Positions 1-7,359 of a stretch of DNA of 64,000 nt are shown in pieces. Under the pieces are notes generated by a model, which saw only the letters and a program-made list of their open reading frames with translations, searched no databases and was not told the DNA's origin. The stretch's first letter is position 1. Every line of letters begins with the position of its first letter. The stretch is from Enterococcus_D entomosocium (lineage in GTDB: Bacteria; Bacillota; Bacilli; Lactobacillales; Enterococcaceae): assembly GCF_030441895.1 (NCBI RefSeq), contig NZ_JARJAS010000002.1. The stretch is one strand, 5' to 3'. The position numbers and the translations under genes were made by a program.

Positions 1-227
1 CACCACGAAGCTTTTGGATAATCCTCATCCGCTTCGTAAAAACTAAATAAGAGAAAGCCGACCATATCCTCACCATTGTAGAGGGCAAATGCCTGACGTG
101 GTTCCTCATAGATCGCCTCTAACATTGAGTACCAATTGGGCGCAACAAAATCTTCTTGCTCCTTCGTTGTCTTCAAATTCATGCACGCACGATAGTTTTC
201 CTTCGTGATTTCTTTTAATTGAATCAT
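1..227 (-). CDS. GNAT-family N-acetyltransferase, N-terminal part (runs off the window)
   Basis: About 75 N-terminal residues of a leftward gene whose 3' end lies outside the window. The start ATG at 225-227 follows a good ribosome binding site (AAGGAGTG). The visible protein opens MIQLKEITKENYRACMNLK and continues through an aromatic segment to an ALYNGEDMVGFLLF strand. That pattern (substrate-side helix, then strands leading to the acetyl-CoA site) is typical of GNAT enzymes of the spermine/spermidine or ribosomal-alanine type. The acetyl-CoA binding loop itself is not in view, so the substrate cannot be named. It is separated from rpmA by that operon's terminator and is probably its own transcription unit. 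Confidence 0.6.
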   Translation of the reverse strand, partial: MIQLKEITKENYRACMNLKTTKEQEDFVAPNWYSMLEAIYEEPRQAFALYNGEDMVGFLLFSFYEADEDYPKASW

Positions 228-291
228 TGCTTCACTCCTTATCTAAGCCATTATAAATAACTATTTCGTTAAAACGGTTTCATTGGTGTAT

Positions 292-329
292 AAAAAAACA
301 CCCAGGTTACTTTTACGTAATCTGGATGT
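292..329 (-). terminator. Intrinsic terminator of the rplU-prp-rpmA operon
   Basis: Leftward hairpin: 13-base arms at 298-310 and 317-329 with one mismatch and one wobble, followed on the minus strand by a run of seven T. It lies 8 bases past the rpmA stop. Confidence 0.85.
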
Positions 330-336
330 CATTTTC

Positions 337-630
337 TTATGCTTCTTGCGCTACTGGATAAACAGATACTTGTTTTTTGTCGCGGCCTTTACGTTCGAAA
401 CGAACAACGCCGTCAACTTTTGCAAACAATGTATCATCTCCACCGATACCTACGTTTACCCCTGGGTAAATTTTAGTACCGCGTTGGCGATAAAGGATTG
501 ATCCGCCTGAAACGGTTTGACCGTCAGCACGTTTCGCACCTAAACGTTTTGATTGAGAGTCACGTCCGTTAGAAGTAGAACCCCCACCTTTTTTGTGAGC
601 GAAGAATTGCAAATTCATTTTCATCAACAT
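337..630 (-). CDS. rpmA: 50S ribosomal protein L27 (Prp-processed precursor)
   Basis: Large-subunit ribosomal protein L27, 97 residues with the start chosen here. The body (AHKKGGGSTSNGRDSQSKRLG, then the RQRGTKIYPG region) is unmistakable. The N-terminus MLMKMNLQFF precedes AHKKGGG. This is the Firmicute-type extension that the Prp protease removes between Phe10 and Ala11 so that mature L27 can reach the peptidyl-transferase centre. I use the ATG at 628-630, eight bases after AGGAGG. A GTG nine bases upstream would add three residues but sits against the Shine-Dalgarno sequence. It is the last gene of rplU-prp-rpmA, 12 bases after prp, and is followed by a strong terminator. Confidence 0.97.
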   Translation of the reverse strand: MLMKMNLQFFAHKKGGGSTSNGRDSQSKRLGAKRADGQTVSGGSILYRQRGTKIYPGVNVGIGGDDTLFAKVDGVVRFERKGRDKKQVSVYPVAQEA

Positions 631-642
631 GAGATGCACCTC

Positions 643-987
643 CTAGTTTTCTTTAGTAGTTTTGATTTGGATATAATCGTTGTACTCTTCTTGAACTGAT
701 TGCATGCCGATCAACAAATTTTCTAAAAGAATTTGTGCGATATTCGACTGCTCTTGGGTCAAACGAGAAGGCAGCGTGACTAATAAGTACCCACCATTTT
801 CGTTATCTGCTTCAACTTTTGGCGCAACGCCAGCCAAAGCATCGATCCCATTGACTGCACTGATCGCTAAAGCGGATGCTGCAGCACAGACGATGTCTTT
901 GCCGTATTCTCCTGCTTGTGCGTGTCCAGCTAGTTCAAAAGAAACAATCCGACCAGAGTCATTTCGTTTGAATGTCCCTTTGATCAT
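643..987 (-). CDS. prp: Ribosomal-processing cysteine protease Prp
   Basis: Prp (YsxB/DUF464 family), 114 residues, the usual family length. It cleaves the N-terminal extension of ribosomal protein L27, an essential step in Firmicutes. The catalytic pair is visible: His22 in the ELAGHAQAGEYG loop and Cys34 in KDIVCAAASAL, with the family's 11-residue spacing between them. The gene sits between rplU and rpmA, the conserved order, and its substrate L27 is encoded immediately downstream with the matching NLQFF cleavage site. It shares the rplU promoter and L21 leader. Nothing unusual was seen. Confidence 0.96.
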   Translation of the reverse strand: MIKGTFKRNDSGRIVSFELAGHAQAGEYGKDIVCAAASALAISAVNGIDALAGVAPKVEADNENGGYLLVTLPSRLTQEQSNIAQILLENLLIGMQSVQEEYNDYIQIKTTKEN

Positions 988-1013
988 ATTCGTTACCCTG
1001 CTTTTCGTAAGAA

Positions 1014-1322
1014 TTAAGCGTTGATCGCGTCAATAACAACTTTTGTGTAAGGTTGACGGTGACCTTGTTTACGGTGTGAATGTTTTTTAGGTTTGTATTT
1101 GAAAGTTACGACTTTCTTTTGTTTGCCGTGTTTTTCAACAGTTCCTTCAACAGTTGCTCCTGCAACGATTGGGGCACCCACTTTTGTTGATTCGCCACCT
1201 ACTAAGATAACTTCATCAAAAGTAACCTTTTGTCCAGCTTCAACGTCTAATTTTTCAACGTAGATTGCTTGACCCACTTCAACTTTTACTTGTTTCCCAC
1301 CAGTTTTGATAATTGCGTACAT
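1014..1322 (-). CDS. rplU: 50S ribosomal protein L21
   Basis: Ribosomal protein L21, 102 residues, full family length. It opens MYAIIKTGGKQVKVEVGQ and ends with the KKHSHRKQGHRQPYTKV signature that binds 23S rRNA domain I. It is the first gene of rplU-prp-rpmA, with a 26-base gap to prp. A ribosome binding site (AAGGAGGTG) precedes the ATG. The roughly 110-base untranslated leader upstream resembles the L21 autoregulatory leader of Firmicutes, so synthesis is probably feedback-controlled by L21 itself. Confidence 0.98.
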   Translation of the reverse strand: MYAIIKTGGKQVKVEVGQAIYVEKLDVEAGQKVTFDEVILVGGESTKVGAPIVAGATVEGTVEKHGKQKKVVTFKYKPKKHSHRKQGHRQPYTKVVIDAINA

Positions 1323-1430
1323 GCTCTACAGCACCTCCTTATAATATACTTAGACTCGCCATCCCAAGTGACTTTCGTACTTACTACTTGTTCTGTGCGG
1401 TTGTAGCTGTGGAGTCCACAATTACAACAG
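1323..1430 (-). ncRNA. L21 ribosomal-protein leader (autoregulatory RNA)
   Basis: The transcribed region between the promoter and rplU contains, on the minus strand, a GACTCCACA element and a CGAAAGTCACTTGGGATGG element just before the ribosome binding site. Their placement and sequence match what I remember of the L21 leader family. The exact fold was not computed. A covariance-model search with the L21 leader family would settle it. Confidence 0.65.
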
Positions 1431-1434
1431 ATTA

Positions 1435-1463
1435 ACTTTATCAAAATGTTTTCCTAAAGTCAA
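1435..1463 (-). promoter_or_regulatory. Promoter of rplU-prp-rpmA
   Basis: Minus-strand -35 TTGACT (1458-1463), 17-base spacer, -10 TAAAGT (1435-1440). Confidence 0.7.
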
Positions 1464-1512
1464 TCACTAATTAAGGAAAAGACAGAATTCTTTTGCTACT
1501 AGTCATTTCCTT

Positions 1513-1540
1513 TTGTGCATTTTTTATTTTCTATTACTAT
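1513..1540 (+). promoter_or_regulatory. Possible promoter of the uracil-DNA glycosylase gene
   Basis: TTGTGC (1513-1518), 16-base spacer, TACTAT (1535-1540), about 40 bases upstream of the start codon. Only a moderate match. Confidence 0.4.
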
Positions 1541-1581
1541 AGAAGAAAGAGCACAAGCGAAACAGAATGGGAGGAGTTTTC

Positions 1582-2235
1582 ATGCAATACCCCAAAGAAT
1601 TAGCCACTGCCGTTCAACAGGCATCCCGCAGTTATCCGTTGGAAGGATTTGTTCCAGGTCAAGGACCGCTGCAGCCCAAATTGATGATCGTTGGTGAAGC
1701 CCCTGGTCGAACCGAAATCGAGAATTTTATTCCTTTTAGCGGACAAGCAGGAAAAGAATTGATGAAATCGTTGGCTTTAGCCGGTTTGACCCGTGAGGAT
1801 GTCTACATCACCAGCGCTGTCCGCAGCCGTCCATATTCCGTCAAAGAACGAATCAACAAGCGCAGCGGTGCCCATGAGATCGTCCATCCCAATCGGACAC
1901 CTACCAAAAAGGAAGTCTTGCTACACGCACCACTGCTTGACTACGAGTTGTCCATCGGGAATCCGCCCGTCATTGCAACTGTTGGCAATATCGGACTACA
2001 GCGATTATTAGGCAACGCCTATTATATCAAAGACCACCATGGCGAAGTGATCCGTTCCAAAATTCAAGAAAGCAATCCGACAAAGGATGGCTATCAATGG
2101 TCGGAAAAAGAATATCTGATCGTGCCGATGTATCATCCCGCTGCGATCTTTTATAATCGGACGTTGACTCCGCAAATCGAAGCTGATTGGCGAGGGTTAA
2201 GAAACATTCTTTCACAAATACCAGCCGACGAATAA
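1582..2235 (+). CDS. Uracil-DNA glycosylase, family 4-like, without iron-sulfur cysteines
   Basis: Predicted uracil-DNA glycosylase of the UDG superfamily, 217 residues. Motif A (GEAPGRTEIENFIPFSGQAG) and motif B (MYHPAAIFYNR) are both clear and place it with family 4 (thermostable type). Those enzymes excise uracil from DNA. Family 4 members normally bind a 4Fe-4S cluster through four cysteines. This protein has no cysteine at all, and the usual KCRPP segment reads VRSRPYS. I use the ATG at 1582. An ATG at 1567 (ATGGGAGGAG) overlaps the Shine-Dalgarno sequence. The gene converges on leuD with only 17 bases between stop codons and no visible terminator. Activity of a cluster-free member is inferred from motif conservation. 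Confidence 0.8.
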   Translation: MQYPKELATAVQQASRSYPLEGFVPGQGPLQPKLMIVGEAPGRTEIENFIPFSGQAGKELMKSLALAGLTREDVYITSAVRSRPYSVKERINKRSGAHEIVHPNRTPTKKEVLLHAPLLDYELSIGNPPVIATVGNIGLQRLLGNAYYIKDHHGEVIRSKIQESNPTKDGYQWSEKEYLIVPMYHPAAIFYNRTLTPQIEADWRGLRNILSQIPADE

Positions 2236-2252
2236 CGACCAGTCCCCTAGCC

Positions 2253-2840
2253 CTACTGCCAATACGCTGGAATCGTCTGCTCATAGGCGGTGATTTTCGC
2301 CTCTTCCTGCAAGGTGATACTGATCTCATCGAGACCGTGGATCAATTTGTGTTTCCAGGTAGCATCGATTGCAAAGAAATGCTCCTCCCCGGCAACGATC
2401 ACACATTGCCTCGGCAAGTCGATGCTGATTTTTTCAGAAGCAGGCAGCGAGGCGATCCTTTGGCGAACAGTCAAAGGCAGCTCGATGGGCAGCAGCCCGT
2501 TTTTGGTGGCATTCATATAGAAAATATCACCGAAGCTGCCAGCAATCACGGCTTTAAAGCCGTAATCCAACAGCGCCCATGCCGCATGCTCTCGAGAAGA
2601 GCCAGAACCAAAATTATCACCAGTGACGAGGACTTGAGCGGTCTGATATGCTGGATCATTCAAGATAAATGCTGGATTAGGCTTGCGTTGCGGCAAATAG
2701 CGCCAATCGTCAAATAAAAATTCGCCAAACCCCGTTTTTTCAACGCGCTTCAAATAATTTTTCGGTAGGATTTGATCGGTATCGATATTGTCATTCATCA
2801 AAGGCAGCGTCGTACCTTCAAATTGCGTAAAAGCTTCCAT
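2253..2840 (-). CDS. leuD: 3-isopropylmalate dehydratase small subunit
   Basis: Small (swivel) subunit of isopropylmalate isomerase, 195 residues. With LeuC it converts 2-isopropylmalate to 3-isopropylmalate. Family signatures are plain: NDNIDTDQILPKNYLKR near the N-terminus and GDNFGSGSSREHAAWAL at about residues 75-90, which shapes the substrate pocket. It is the last gene of leuABCD. Its ATG overlaps the LeuC stop by one base, indicating translational coupling and 1:1 synthesis. No hairpin terminator is evident before the convergent uracil-DNA glycosylase gene. Confidence 0.97.
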   Translation of the reverse strand: MEAFTQFEGTTLPLMNDNIDTDQILPKNYLKRVEKTGFGEFLFDDWRYLPQRKPNPAFILNDPAYQTAQVLVTGDNFGSGSSREHAAWALLDYGFKAVIAGSFGDIFYMNATKNGLLPIELPLTVRQRIASLPASEKISIDLPRQCVIVAGEEHFFAIDATWKHKLIHGLDEISITLQEEAKITAYEQTIPAYWQ

Positions 2841-4222
2841 TAACCAACACCTCCAACCACTTCTCGTACATCGACAAAACGCCCATGAATCGCAGCTGCT
2901 GCCGCCATTGCTGGACTACAAAGGTGCGTCCGAGCGTTTTTCCCTTGCCGTCCAACAAAATTCCGGTTTGACGTGGAGGCACAGTGGACGCCTTCTGGTA
3001 CTTTATCAGGATTCATTCCTAGGCACATGGAGCAGCCAGGCTCCCGCCATTCAAAACCAGCCTCAATAAAGACTTTGTCTAAACCGATAGCTTCCGCTGC
3101 TTTACGAACAGGGCGTGAACCAGGAACGATAATGCCAGTGACCCCTTCTTTGATGGTCTGACCTTTCAAAATCGCCGCTGCTTCTTGCAGATCAGATAAA
3201 CGACCATTGGTACACGATCCGATAAAGATGTATTCGATGGGGATATCGGCAGCCGTCTGTCCGGGGTGCAGTGCCATATATTCATAGGCTTGCTGATCAT
3301 TATGATCTCGCACTTCAGGAAACGTTTCGCTGACCGGTACTCCCATTTCTGGATTGGTGCCCCAAGTGATGTAAGGTTCTAAGGTTGCTGCGTCTAAGGT
3401 GATCAGGGCATCATAGTTGGCACCTTCATCGGTATACAGGGTTTCCCAATCCGTCACCGCACTGGCAAACGCTTGTGGCGCAAAGCGTCGATCCTTCACA
3501 TAAGCAAAGGTCGTTTCATCAGGTGCGATCAAGCCCATTTTCGCCCCACCTTCGATCGACATATTGCAAATGGTCATGCGCTCTTCCATCGTCAGGTTGC
3601 GGATCGTTTCGCCAAAGAATTCTACGGCATAGCCACCACCAAAATCTGTGCCATGCGTCGCGATCAATGCCAAAATAATATCTTTGGCGTACACCCCCGG
3701 CTGCAGCTGACCGGTGATCTCAACTCCCATGCGTTTCGGTTTTGTCTGCCAAATCGTCTGTGTCGCAAAGACATGCTCCACTTCACTCGTACCGATCCCA
3801 AATGCGATCGCGCCGAAAGCACCATGGGTGGCAGTATGGGAATCACCGCAAACGATCGTTTTTCCTGGTTGGGTCAAGCCTACTTCTGGGCCAACCATAT
3901 GGACAATTCCTTGGTTGGCAGAGCCATTGTCACACAATTCGATCCCAAAATCATGACAGTTTTTACGTAACGTATCCATTTGCTTTTTTGCAACCAGATC
4001 GGTGATGGTAAAAATATCTTTGGTAGGTACATTATGATCCATTGTTGCGAAGGTTTTTTCGGGACAGCGAACTGTCCGTCCCGCTTGCCGCAATCCTTCG
4101 AAGGCTTGCGGCGTCGTCACTTCATGGATCATATGCAGATCGACATAAAGCAGCTGCGCCTGCCCTTCTTCTCCTGTGATCACATGCCGATCCCATAGTT
4201 TATCAAACAGCGTTTTCCCCAT
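2840..4222 (-). CDS. leuC: 3-isopropylmalate dehydratase large subunit
   Basis: Large subunit of isopropylmalate isomerase, 460 residues, aconitase family. The 4Fe-4S cluster ligands are present: Cys in IFIGSCTNGR, and the pair in EPGCSMCLGMNPD. VCGDSHTATHGAFGAIAFGIGT is the aconitase signature. It acts with LeuD in the second step of leucine synthesis. The gene overlaps leuB by 20 bases and leuD by one base inside the leu operon. Length and motifs are normal. Confidence 0.98.
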   Translation of the reverse strand: MGKTLFDKLWDRHVITGEEGQAQLLYVDLHMIHEVTTPQAFEGLRQAGRTVRCPEKTFATMDHNVPTKDIFTITDLVAKKQMDTLRKNCHDFGIELCDNGSANQGIVHMVGPEVGLTQPGKTIVCGDSHTATHGAFGAIAFGIGTSEVEHVFATQTIWQTKPKRMGVEITGQLQPGVYAKDIILALIATHGTDFGGGYAVEFFGETIRNLTMEERMTICNMSIEGGAKMGLIAPDETTFAYVKDRRFAPQAFASAVTDWETLYTDEGANYDALITLDAATLEPYITWGTNPEMGVPVSETFPEVRDHNDQQAYEYMALHPGQTAADIPIEYIFIGSCTNGRLSDLQEAAAILKGQTIKEGVTGIIVPGSRPVRKAAEAIGLDKVFIEAGFEWREPGCSMCLGMNPDKVPEGVHCASTSNRNFVGRQGKNARTHLCSPAMAAAAAIHGRFVDVREVVGGVG

Positions 4223-5267
4223 AATTGCTCACTCCTAACTGTGCAATAACCGCTTCTGTAAAGGCAGTTGTCGTTGCCGTCCCACCTAAATCACGGGTCA
4301 AGATTCCCGCATTCATTACCTCATAACACGCACTTTCGATGGTATCTGCCAGCTGTTCCTCTTGAAAGGACTCTCTTAGCATCATCACGACAGACAAAAT
4401 CATGGAAACCGGATTGGCACAATTTTGCCTAGCAATATCCGGTGCCGAGCCATGGATCGGTTCATATAAAGAAACCCCTTCTGCACCATGGCTTGCGCTT
4501 GGTAGCACCCCTAATGACCCCGGCAAAACCGAGGCTTCATCACTTAAAATGTCGCCAAAGAGATTTTCGGTCACGATTACATCAAATTCTTTGGGATTTT
4601 GGATGATTTTCATAGCGGCGGAATCAACATATTGATGAGTCAACTGACAATCCGGGAATTCCTGTGCCGTTTCTTCCGCTAATCGGCGCCAAAGCCGGCT
4701 AGTCGCCAACACATTTGCTTTATCGACAGAGAGAACCCGCTTCTTCCGCGTACGGGCGATCTCAAAGGCTTTACGCAAAATCCGTCGAATCTCTGCTTGG
4801 TGATAATGATTGATGTCGTAGGCTTCTTCAGGTTTTTCTGCTTTTTCGCCAAAATAGATACCGCCAGTCAACTCACGAACGATGACAAAATCTGTCCCTC
4901 GAAGGATCGTTTCTTTGATGGGAGACAAAGCAATCACCGCATCAACTACTTTGATGGGTCGAATGTTGGCGTATAGACCTAACGCTTGACGCAGATTCAA
5001 AAGTCCTTTCTCAGGTGTTGTCGGTGCGTTTTCCCAAGCTGGATCACCAATGGCTCCTAAAAGGACCGCATCCGACTGCTGGCAAGCTTGTAGTGTTTCT
5101 TGCGGCAATGGCTCTCCAGTAAGTGCCAGCGCCGCTCCACCAAATGGCCGCTGGTCAAAATGAAAGTGCTGGAGATGGTCAGGACAAGCCGCTTTCAATA
5201 CCGCAAGGGCACTGTCCATAATTTCTGGTCCGATGCCATCTCCTGCTAAAACCACGATCTTTTTCAA
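4203..5267 (-). CDS. leuB: 3-isopropylmalate dehydrogenase
   Basis: NAD-dependent oxidative decarboxylation of 3-isopropylmalate to 2-ketoisocaproate, third step of leucine synthesis. It has 354 residues. It opens MKKIVVLAGDGIGPEIM, carries VRELTGGIYFGEK (substrate side) and the metal/substrate signature NLFGDILSDEASVLPGSLG with its Asp residues. The C-terminal GSAPDIA contributes to the NAD site. The start overlaps the leuA stop by four bases (ATGA), and the 3' end overlaps leuC by 20 bases. Intact and typical. Confidence 0.98.
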   Translation of the reverse strand: MKKIVVLAGDGIGPEIMDSALAVLKAACPDHLQHFHFDQRPFGGAALALTGEPLPQETLQACQQSDAVLLGAIGDPAWENAPTTPEKGLLNLRQALGLYANIRPIKVVDAVIALSPIKETILRGTDFVIVRELTGGIYFGEKAEKPEEAYDINHYHQAEIRRILRKAFEIARTRKKRVLSVDKANVLATSRLWRRLAEETAQEFPDCQLTHQYVDSAAMKIIQNPKEFDVIVTENLFGDILSDEASVLPGSLGVLPSASHGAEGVSLYEPIHGSAPDIARQNCANPVSMILSVVMMLRESFQEEQLADTIESACYEVMNAGILTRDLGGTATTTAFTEAVIAQLGVSNYGENAV

Positions 5268-6784
5268 ACAAGGACACCTCGATTCTTTAGAGCTGCGCTA
5301 GCCTGTACATAGGCTTTGGCTGACGCCTGCAAGACATCAAAGTCTAAGCCGATCCCGCTGATTTTTTCATTGGTTTCCTGGCATTCAATGACCACGTGCA
5401 CTTCCGCTTGCGCATCTTCCCCACTGGTCAAGGCAGTGATTTCATAATTCAACAACTTCGGCTGCTGCTGGAAAATCTGATCGATCGAGTTGTAGATAGC
5501 TTGGATACTGCCGGCACCGATGGCTGATGCCACTTGTTTTTCCTCGTCTTTGATGATAGAAACCACTGCTCCTTGATGGCCATTGGACACGTATTGTAGC
5601 TGAACGGCGTCCAACTCGCAGCCGCCTTCTTGGCTGCGGCCTTGATCGGCCACCAAAGCCAGCAAATCTTGTTCGGTCACTTGCTTCTTTTTATCTGCCA
5701 ATTCTTTGAAGCGTTTAAACAATTCGTTGGTTTCTTCTTGGTCAAACTGGTAGCCCAGTTGCTGCATTTTATCGACAAACGCATGGCGGCCAGAAAGTTT
5801 GCCTAAAGGCAACGAGTTGGTTTCTACCCCCACCAACTGTGGGGTAATAATTTCGTAGGTCTCAGGATTTTTCAAGACGCCATCTTGATGAATCCCTGAT
5901 TCATGGGCATAAGCATTGCCTCCGACGATCGCTTTGTTTTTCGGTACCGTGATTCCTGACAAACGTGCCACCAGATCGCTGGTTCGTTTTGTTTCGTTTA
6001 ATTTGATGTTGGAGGTAGCCTGATAGAAATCATTGCGAATATGCAACGCCAAGGCCACTTCTTCTAATGCAGTATTGCCAGCTCGTTCGCCGATCCCGTT
6101 GATCGTTCCTTCCACCCGATCAGCACCATTTTCAATAGCCGCCAGCGCATTGGCTGTCGCCATTCCCAAGTCATCATGACAATGGGAAGAAAAAGTGATC
6201 TGCTGCTCGCTTTTGATATTGGCGATCAAATAGGCAAAAAGCGCACCATATTCTGTAGGATTGGTAAACCCTACTGTATCGGGCACATTGATGATCGTCG
6301 CGCCGGCATCAATCGCTGTTTGAACCGCCTCAAGCAAGAAGGCTTTATCGGTGCGGGTGGCATCTTCTGGCGAGAATTGAACTTTTTCAAAGCGTTCACG
6401 CGCATAAGCCACATGTTCTTTGATGGAAGCGAGTACTTCTGCTTTCGTCATATTCAGCTTGTACTGGCGATGCACCTTACTCGTTGCTAGAAAGACATGG
6501 ATCTGTGGATCGACGGCTTGATAAAGAGCTTCATAGGCACGATCAATGTCTTTTTTCTGACAACGGGCAAGTCCTGCAACGGTCATTTTCGTCACCGCCC
6601 CAGCAATCGCTTTGACTGCTTGAAAATCTCCTTCTGATGCAATCGGAAAACCTGCTTCGATCGTATCGATGCCCCATTTTTCTAATTGCAGCGCCAGTTG
6701 AACCTTCTCTTTCGTATTAAAGTTGACTCCCGGGGTCTGTTCACCGTCTCGCAATGTCGTATCAAAAAACTGGATTTTTCTCAT
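5264..6784 (-). CDS. leuA: 2-isopropylmalate synthase
   Basis: Condenses acetyl-CoA and 2-ketoisovalerate, the committed step of leucine synthesis. It has 506 residues: an HMGL-like TIM barrel with FFDTTLRDGEQTPGVNF at the N-terminus, the FSSHCHDDLGMATANALAA metal-binding signature and NGIGERAGNTALEEV. A C-terminal LeuA dimer domain (about residues 370-500) normally gives leucine feedback inhibition. I use the ATG at 6782-6784, eight bases after GGAGG. A GTG directly before it is a poorer alternative. It is the first structural gene of leuABCD, behind the leader peptide and attenuator at 6859-7003. No ilv genes are nearby, so the ketoisovalerate source is encoded elsewhere or imported. Confidence 0.98.
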   Translation of the reverse strand: MRKIQFFDTTLRDGEQTPGVNFNTKEKVQLALQLEKWGIDTIEAGFPIASEGDFQAVKAIAGAVTKMTVAGLARCQKKDIDRAYEALYQAVDPQIHVFLATSKVHRQYKLNMTKAEVLASIKEHVAYARERFEKVQFSPEDATRTDKAFLLEAVQTAIDAGATIINVPDTVGFTNPTEYGALFAYLIANIKSEQQITFSSHCHDDLGMATANALAAIENGADRVEGTINGIGERAGNTALEEVALALHIRNDFYQATSNIKLNETKRTSDLVARLSGITVPKNKAIVGGNAYAHESGIHQDGVLKNPETYEIITPQLVGVETNSLPLGKLSGRHAFVDKMQQLGYQFDQEETNELFKRFKELADKKKQVTEQDLLALVADQGRSQEGGCELDAVQLQYVSNGHQGAVVSIIKDEEKQVASAIGAGSIQAIYNSIDQIFQQQPKLLNYEITALTSGEDAQAEVHVVIECQETNEKISGIGLDFDVLQASAKAYVQASAALKNRGVLV

Positions 6785-6858
6785 CACTATTTCCTCCTTA
6801 GCAGTGGTAGGAGCACGCTTGGCGCGACTTCATTCAAACACAATTGAAAAAATGGTAT

Positions 6859-6897
6859 AAAAAAAGCACTCCATAAAGGGTTTCCTTCATGCAATGC
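6859..6897 (-). terminator. Attenuator (intrinsic terminator) of the leu operon
   Basis: Minus-strand hairpin with 14-base arms (6884-6897 and 6866-6879), 13 of 14 positions pairing including two G-U, and a four-base loop, followed by seven T. It sits between leader peptide and leuA, so it must be read through for leuABCD expression. Confidence 0.85.
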
Positions 6898-6902
6898 GAA
6901 TA

Positions 6903-6952
6903 GGACTCTTCAAATGATGCCTTAAAAAAGGCGGGTCATAGAAAAAGAGTCC
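6903..6952 (-). promoter_or_regulatory. Leader hairpin of the leu attenuator (pause or anti-antiterminator arm)
   Basis: Outer arms GGACTCTT (6903-6910) and AAGAGTCC (6945-6952) pair perfectly, with inner pairing of ATGA/TCAT and GCC/GGC. It begins directly after the leader-peptide stop codon, where a ribosome stalled at the leucine codons would disrupt it. The alternative antiterminator pairing was not worked out by hand. Confidence 0.65.
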
Positions 6953-7003
6953 TTACGATAATAATAATAAAAATGCAGCTGTTTGTTTCAATCGTTTATC
7001 CAT
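6953..7003 (-). CDS. leuL: leu operon leader peptide (16 residues, four consecutive Leu codons)
   Basis: Short open frame encoding MDKRLKQTAAFLLLLS, with four consecutive TTA codons just before the stop. An AGGTGA ribosome binding site lies six bases upstream of the ATG. It begins about 30 bases downstream of a strong promoter and is followed at once by a hairpin and then a U-tailed terminator before leuA. This is the classical arrangement for leucine-dependent transcription attenuation: scarcity of charged tRNA-Leu stalls the ribosome in the TTA run and changes RNA folding. Leader-peptide control of leucine genes is known in Lactococcus. The mechanism here is inferred from the layout. Confidence 0.85.
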   Translation of the reverse strand: MDKRLKQTAAFLLLLS

Positions 7004-7037
7004 CGTCGTCACCTATCACTTTTTTTATCTTGTTATG

Positions 7038-7067
7038 AAGATACCAAACAGCAGGTTCCTCTGTCAA
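7038..7067 (-). promoter_or_regulatory. Promoter of the leu operon
   Basis: Minus-strand TTGACA (7062-7067), 18-base spacer, TATCTT (7038-7043). Transcription would start near 7031, about 28 bases before the leader-peptide ATG. Confidence 0.8.
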
Positions 7068-7254
7068 CACTTTTCCCTGAATTTTCTGAATATTTCGATA
7101 AAAAGTTCGTTTTTGCCCTGTTGATGGGTTGCTTTTCTTCTTGATGAAAATTTAAGCAGAACCTGACGAGATCTTCACAGGATTTTAACCAAACCTCCAC
7201 ATAACACCGTTATGATAGAAATATCCCAAAAATATTTTTCACCCCTTTATCCTG

Positions 7255-7277
7255 CCAGTCTTATGACTGGTTTTTTT
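7255..7277 (+). terminator. Rightward terminator with no gene in front of it
   Basis: CCAGTC (7255-7260), loop TTAT, GACTGG (7265-7270), then seven T. The nearest upstream sequence is the leu promoter region on the other strand. A TATGAT box lies at 7211-7216. It may end a short RNA or shield the next gene. Confidence 0.7.
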
Positions 7278-7300
7278 GTTGTTCCAAAGACTCGAAAAGA

Positions 7301-7329
7301 TTGAACTTAAGGTGAGTTATTCGTATAAT
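7301..7329 (+). promoter_or_regulatory. Promoter of the O-methyltransferase gene
   Basis: TTGAAC (7301-7306), 17-base spacer, perfect TATAAT (7324-7329). Confidence 0.85.
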
Positions 7330-7359
7330 AGGGGACAGCGATAAATTAGGAGGATGAAG

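Noticed and set aside
337..639. Longer GTG start for rpmA
   Set aside because: The GTG sits against AGGAGG. The ATG at 630 has proper spacing and gives the usual precursor.
3473..3970. Long frames antisense to leuC and other biosynthetic genes
   Set aside because: They lie opposite strongly conserved genes, lack ribosome binding sites and have no recognisable domains.
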